Translations under genes and position numbers: made by a program
Shown: one piece after another, positions 29,863 to 33,115 of the stretch
Position numbering within the stretch: position 1 is the first letter of the stretch
Layout of the letters: each line of letters begins with the position of its first letter
Source of the DNA: Myxococcota bacterium
Lineage (GTDB): Bacteria > Myxococcota_A > UBA9160 > UBA4427
Length of the DNA: 33,115 bases
Reading direction: 5' to 3'
Assembly: GCA_028284295.1 (NCBI GenBank)
Contig: JANQSB010000528.1
Coordinates: 1-33,115 of the forward strand
Notes under the pieces: generated by a model
Seen by the model: only the letters and a program-made list of their open reading frames with translations
The model's database searches: none
Told to the model about the DNA's origin: nothing

Positions 29863-31947
29863 TCAGCGGGCGCCGAGCGAATCGAGCAGCGGCGACGGGC
29901 GTCCGACCGAAGTCACCCACAGCTGGTGGATCGCCCGCGTGGCGCCGACGTGCAGCAGCCGCCGCGAAGCGGGCGAATCCGGATAGAGCTCTGCGTTCAC
30001 GTCGAGCAGGATCACGTAGTCGAACTCGAGGCCCTTGGCCTGGGCGACCTCGGTGACCTCGATTCCCGCCGTGAAGGTGAAGTCCTGGTCGGCGACGAGC
30101 CGGAGGCGGGGAAGATCGCTCTGCGCCAGGCCTTCGTAGTAGGCGTCGCGCACCGCCGGGGAAGGCGCCAGCAATGCGACCGAGGCGAGACGTTCGTGAT
30201 CGGCGAGATCGCGCAGCACGTCGGCCAGGAAGGCCACGCAGGCACCCGAATCGGTGAACGCGAAGTGCTCCACCGGCGGACCCTTCCGGGTCGTCAGCGG
30301 AGCCTCGTCCTCCTCCCGCAGGTCACCGAGCAGCTCCTGGGCGAAATCGACGATCTCGCTCGACGAGCGGTAGCTGATCTTCAGTGTCTCCACCTCGGTG
30401 CCCTGCACGCCGAGGTGGTCGAAGAACTCCTGCCACGAGGTGAATCCGCTGTGGTGCATGACGTGTTGCTGGGTGTCCCCGGCCATGGTGACCCCACTCC
30501 CCTGCTGCATGCACCCCAGCAATACCTGGACCTCGAGCGGTGAGAAGTCCTGGACCTCGTCGATCGCCACGTGCCCGAGGCGCAGGGGCGCCTTGCCGCG
30601 ACCCTGGAGGGGACCGACCCGGAGCTGCCAGGCCCGCAGCAGCAGCGCGTCGTCCTCTGCGTCCAGCTCGAAGGGGACGTGCTCGTCGCCCGCCATGCCG
30701 GCGAAGGTCTCGTCGACGCGACGGCGGTTGTAGTCGACGAAGCGGTCGAGCTCGGTCCCCGAGAACGCACCGGGCGCCATCCGCTGGCACACCCCCTCGA
30801 GCAGGGCACGCTGGGTCAGGACACTGGCCCAGTCGTCCACCGCCTGGTCGACCGTCGCGCCCCCGTCGACGCGCGCCACCTGCTCTTCGAGCGCCACGCC
30901 CAGGAAGGGGTGCAGCTTCATGCGCACGATCAGCCCGGGCGTGTCCTCCCGCTGCTGGGTCGGCAGCCTCGGGAAGTGGCGGCGCCGCAGCTCGGCCGCC
31001 CACTCGCGATAGGTGAGGATGCGAACCTTCTCGAGCCCCAGGGACGGCAGGACGTGGGCCACGTAATTCCGGAGTGCCGCCGAGAACACGATCACGAGGG
31101 TCCGGTCGCTGTCGATCGAGGCGTCGTCGTAGGCGAGGTAGGCGATGCGATGGAGCGCCACCGTGGTCTTGCCCGAGCCCGCGGTGCCCCGCACCACCAG
31201 CACGCCTTCGGAGGGCCGTGTGATGAGATCGAACTGCTCGGGATCGATCAGTCCGGTGATCTCGGGCAGACGCTTGTCGGCGCGATAGGGGAGACCGTGG
31301 TGGTCGCTGCCCATGCGCCGGGCTTCGCCCTCTCCGCCCGCCCAGGCCCGGACGGCGACGGCCTCTCCACCCGAGAGTCGCGCCGGTGCGTGAAGCTCGC
31401 GCCGCCATCCACCCGGTGCATCGGCGTCCGCCTGGAAGTCGCCCTCGGGTGCCTGGATCCGATCGAGACGACCGTCCTGGATGCGCAGCATGCGGCGCAC
31501 CACCACCTCGCCGATACGCTCCCGCCCCGCGATCTCCTCGTCGAACTCCTCTCCCTGCTTGTAGCTGTAGAAGATCCGACTGATGGGCGCGTCCCTCCAG
31601 TCGACGATGCGAACGCCGCGCTCGATGCAGGTGGCCTTGCCCAGGCACAGGTCCCGCTCCTGTCCCTTCTCCCGCAGGCGCAGGTGGGCAAAGTAGGGAG
31701 AACGCGGATCGACCTTGGCGGCCGCGCCGGCGTTTCGAAGCTGACGCAGGATCGAGCTCTGGTTGTGCCACTGCTCGGTGAGCGCGGAGAGGTCCTTGTG
31801 CTCGTCGCCGGAGAGCATGGCGCTGCGGATCCGTTCGAGCTCCCGGACGATCGGCTCCTCGGACGCCGTCCGGGGCTGGGGCAGCTGCACGAGCTGCGCG
31901 GACACGCGCGCCAGCAACGCCAGCTCGTCGGCGACGACCGGATCCAT
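29863..31947 (-). CDS. HelD/UvrD-like superfamily 1 helicase (ATPase)
   Basis: 694 aa from ATG 31947; HelD-type RIVDWRDAPISRIFYSYKQGEEFDE; Walker A VRGTAGSGKTTVALHRIAYLAYDD; VAIDEVQDFS; KISYRSSSEI; VAQAKGLEFDYVILLD; HVGATRAIHQLWV. Track ORF extends to 32076. Confidence 0.9.
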   Translation of the reverse strand: MDPVVADELALLARVSAQLVQLPQPRTASEEPIVRELERIRSAMLSGDEHKDLSALTEQWHNQSSILRQLRNAGAAAKVDPRSPYFAHLRLREKGQERDLCLGKATCIERGVRIVDWRDAPISRIFYSYKQGEEFDEEIAGRERIGEVVVRRMLRIQDGRLDRIQAPEGDFQADADAPGGWRRELHAPARLSGGEAVAVRAWAGGEGEARRMGSDHHGLPYRADKRLPEITGLIDPEQFDLITRPSEGVLVVRGTAGSGKTTVALHRIAYLAYDDASIDSDRTLVIVFSAALRNYVAHVLPSLGLEKVRILTYREWAAELRRRHFPRLPTQQREDTPGLIVRMKLHPFLGVALEEQVARVDGGATVDQAVDDWASVLTQRALLEGVCQRMAPGAFSGTELDRFVDYNRRRVDETFAGMAGDEHVPFELDAEDDALLLRAWQLRVGPLQGRGKAPLRLGHVAIDEVQDFSPLEVQVLLGCMQQGSGVTMAGDTQQHVMHHSGFTSWQEFFDHLGVQGTEVETLKISYRSSSEIVDFAQELLGDLREEDEAPLTTRKGPPVEHFAFTDSGACVAFLADVLRDLADHERLASVALLAPSPAVRDAYYEGLAQSDLPRLRLVADQDFTFTAGIEVTEVAQAKGLEFDYVILLDVNAELYPDSPASRRLLHVGATRAIHQLWVTSVGRPSPLLDSLGAR

Positions 31948-32106
31948 GACCTCGCCTTCACCCGACAGCCGGTCGTCGATCGCCCCGTCTCCCCCACCCG
32001 CGAAATCAGCGGGTTCGGGAAGGTACCACTCCCGCGCGGAGCTGGCAGTCGAGCGAACGCCGACGCGGTGAACCACCGTTCTCCGGGCATCGCCTCGGAG
32101 CGACCC

Positions 32107-32400
32107 TCAGCGTTCGGAGAGATCCGCCCCGGCACGTCGCTGTCGACGCCGCGGACCCGAGGAATCCGGCGGGCGCACTCGCGCCACGCGCAGCGACTCG
32201 AGCTCCTCGACGAGGAAGGGACGCGGGCCACCCGTCTCCCCGTCGATGTCCACGTAGTAGCCGAGGGGCACCCCGGCCTCCCCGTCGGGAACCGAGTACG
32301 GAGACGGCGCGACCGTGCCCCGGCAGCCCGTGTAGTCGTTGCCGCTGGCGATGATCCGGACCCGGTCGCCGATGGCCAGTTGCGCGCGAGACCGGCTCAC
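32107..32400 (-). CDS. Small uncharacterised protein with SH3/KOW-like beta-barrel pattern
   Basis: 97 aa from GTG 32400: MSRSRAQLAIGDRVRIIASGNDYTGCRGTVAPSPYSVPDGEAGVPLGYYVDIDGETGGPRPFLVEELESL... GTGA overlap with the upstream gene's stop. Confidence 0.6.
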   Translation of the reverse strand: MSRSRAQLAIGDRVRIIASGNDYTGCRGTVAPSPYSVPDGEAGVPLGYYVDIDGETGGPRPFLVEELESLRVARVRPPDSSGPRRRQRRAGADLSER

Positions 32401-32981
32401 GGGGCCGCCGCCATCGACGCGCCCATCGGCTCCTCGCCCTCCGGCTCCGGATACACGGCCCAGGGCGAGATCGGTGCGAAACGCGCGTCGATGGTGAACG
32501 GCGTCACCGGCAGCACCCACGGTAGCCAGGCGGGGTTCTCGGCCAGGGGATTGCGCGCGTCGACGAGCAGCTCGCCGCTCCGGAAGACGTTGAACTCTTC
32601 CGGCACGTCGGTGTTCGGAAAGGGAAAGAGCACGAGACCCGGTACGAGCTGCACGGCACCCACGACGACCCGCAGCACCCCCTGGCTGGCCTGGAGAAAG
32701 GTCAGACCCAGCCAGCCGGGGACCGCGTAGAGGCCCTGCAGGGCCGCATGGTCCGAAACGGACTCGAGGTTCTGCGCCGTGGCGACACCTCCCGTGACGG
32801 GCGACGCGACGATGTCGGCTGCCCCGAAGGCGATGTCCTCGAGCGCCACCCGCAGCGTGTCGGGCGACGCCGTGGCGACGCTCGGCGCGGTCAGCGCGAA
32901 GGCGCAGACCAGGGTCGCTAGCGCGCGGAGACCGCGCGAACGAAGGCGCGCAACGCGATCGCGGGGGTGGCAACGGGTCAC
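32397..32981 (-). CDS. Secreted uncharacterised protein (signal peptide; possibly exosortase-associated TIGR04073-like)
   Basis: 194 aa from GTG 32981 with AAGGAG 7 nt upstream; ALATLVCAFALTAPSVATASPDTLRVALEDIAFGAADIVASPV...VVVGAVQLVPGLVLFPFPNTDVPEEFNVF. Family guess is by architecture only. Confidence 0.6.
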   Translation of the reverse strand: MTRCHPRDRVARLRSRGLRALATLVCAFALTAPSVATASPDTLRVALEDIAFGAADIVASPVTGGVATAQNLESVSDHAALQGLYAVPGWLGLTFLQASQGVLRVVVGAVQLVPGLVLFPFPNTDVPEEFNVFRSGELLVDARNPLAENPAWLPWVLPVTPFTIDARFAPISPWAVYPEPEGEEPMGASMAAAP

Positions 32982-33115
32982 GGGCGGGCTCCTTCCAGGG
33001 TCGGGGGGAAGGTCGGCGACGGAGACACGGGCGTCTCGCGGATCAGCCGCAGGGTAACGCAGCCGCCCGCGGGGGTCATCGTGTCGACCGGGCACGCCCC
33101 GGGACGGCCGGCTGC

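Noticed and set aside
30571-32730. 719-aa plus ORF opposite the helicase
   Set aside because: Antisense shadow; the minus strand has all SF1 helicase motifs.

Overview
This is a gene-dense, high-GC chromosomal segment. It is probably from a Gram-negative, deltaproteobacterial/Myxococcota/Binatota-like lineage; that placement is inferred from gene content only. I support 26 protein-coding genes, one of them truncated at the left edge. I found no tRNA, rRNA, CRISPR array or mobile element. From left to right: an acyl-CoA/oxygenase block (GT39-like membrane glycosyltransferase, Rieske oxygenase alpha, a crotonase-fold protein, a double-domain acyl-CoA dehydrogenase, a SnoaL-like protein, divergent to a P450 and a TesB-like thioesterase); pckG plus a GST-like protein; a single-chain BC-BCCP-CT acyl-CoA carboxylase divergent from a TetR regulator; a Ca/Na antiporter and a GFA protein; two tandem LLM-class oxidoreductases; ThpR; a DUF481 protein; a GST; a hybrid histidine kinase; an aldehyde dehydrogenase; a PPIase; an SDR; a dienelactone hydrolase; an LMF1-like protein; a 2OG-Fe(II) oxygenase; a HelD/UvrD-like helicase; and two small uncharacterised proteins. 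The most notable observations are: (i) a steroid/isoprenoid-side-chain-like catabolic block in which the crotonase lacks both catalytic Glu residues; (ii) a palindrome between the divergent carboxylase and TetR genes whose arms could serve as the -35 elements of both promoters; (iii) a recurring TAGnnT -10-like element that sits 6-7 nt from the start codon at three genes, suggesting leaderless mRNAs; and (iv) a 4-copy 17-bp tandem repeat carrying AAGGAG in front of the SDR gene. Nothing here clearly amounts to a wholly new defence or mobile system. Many of the very long ORFs in the supplied track are antisense shadows produced by high GC content.
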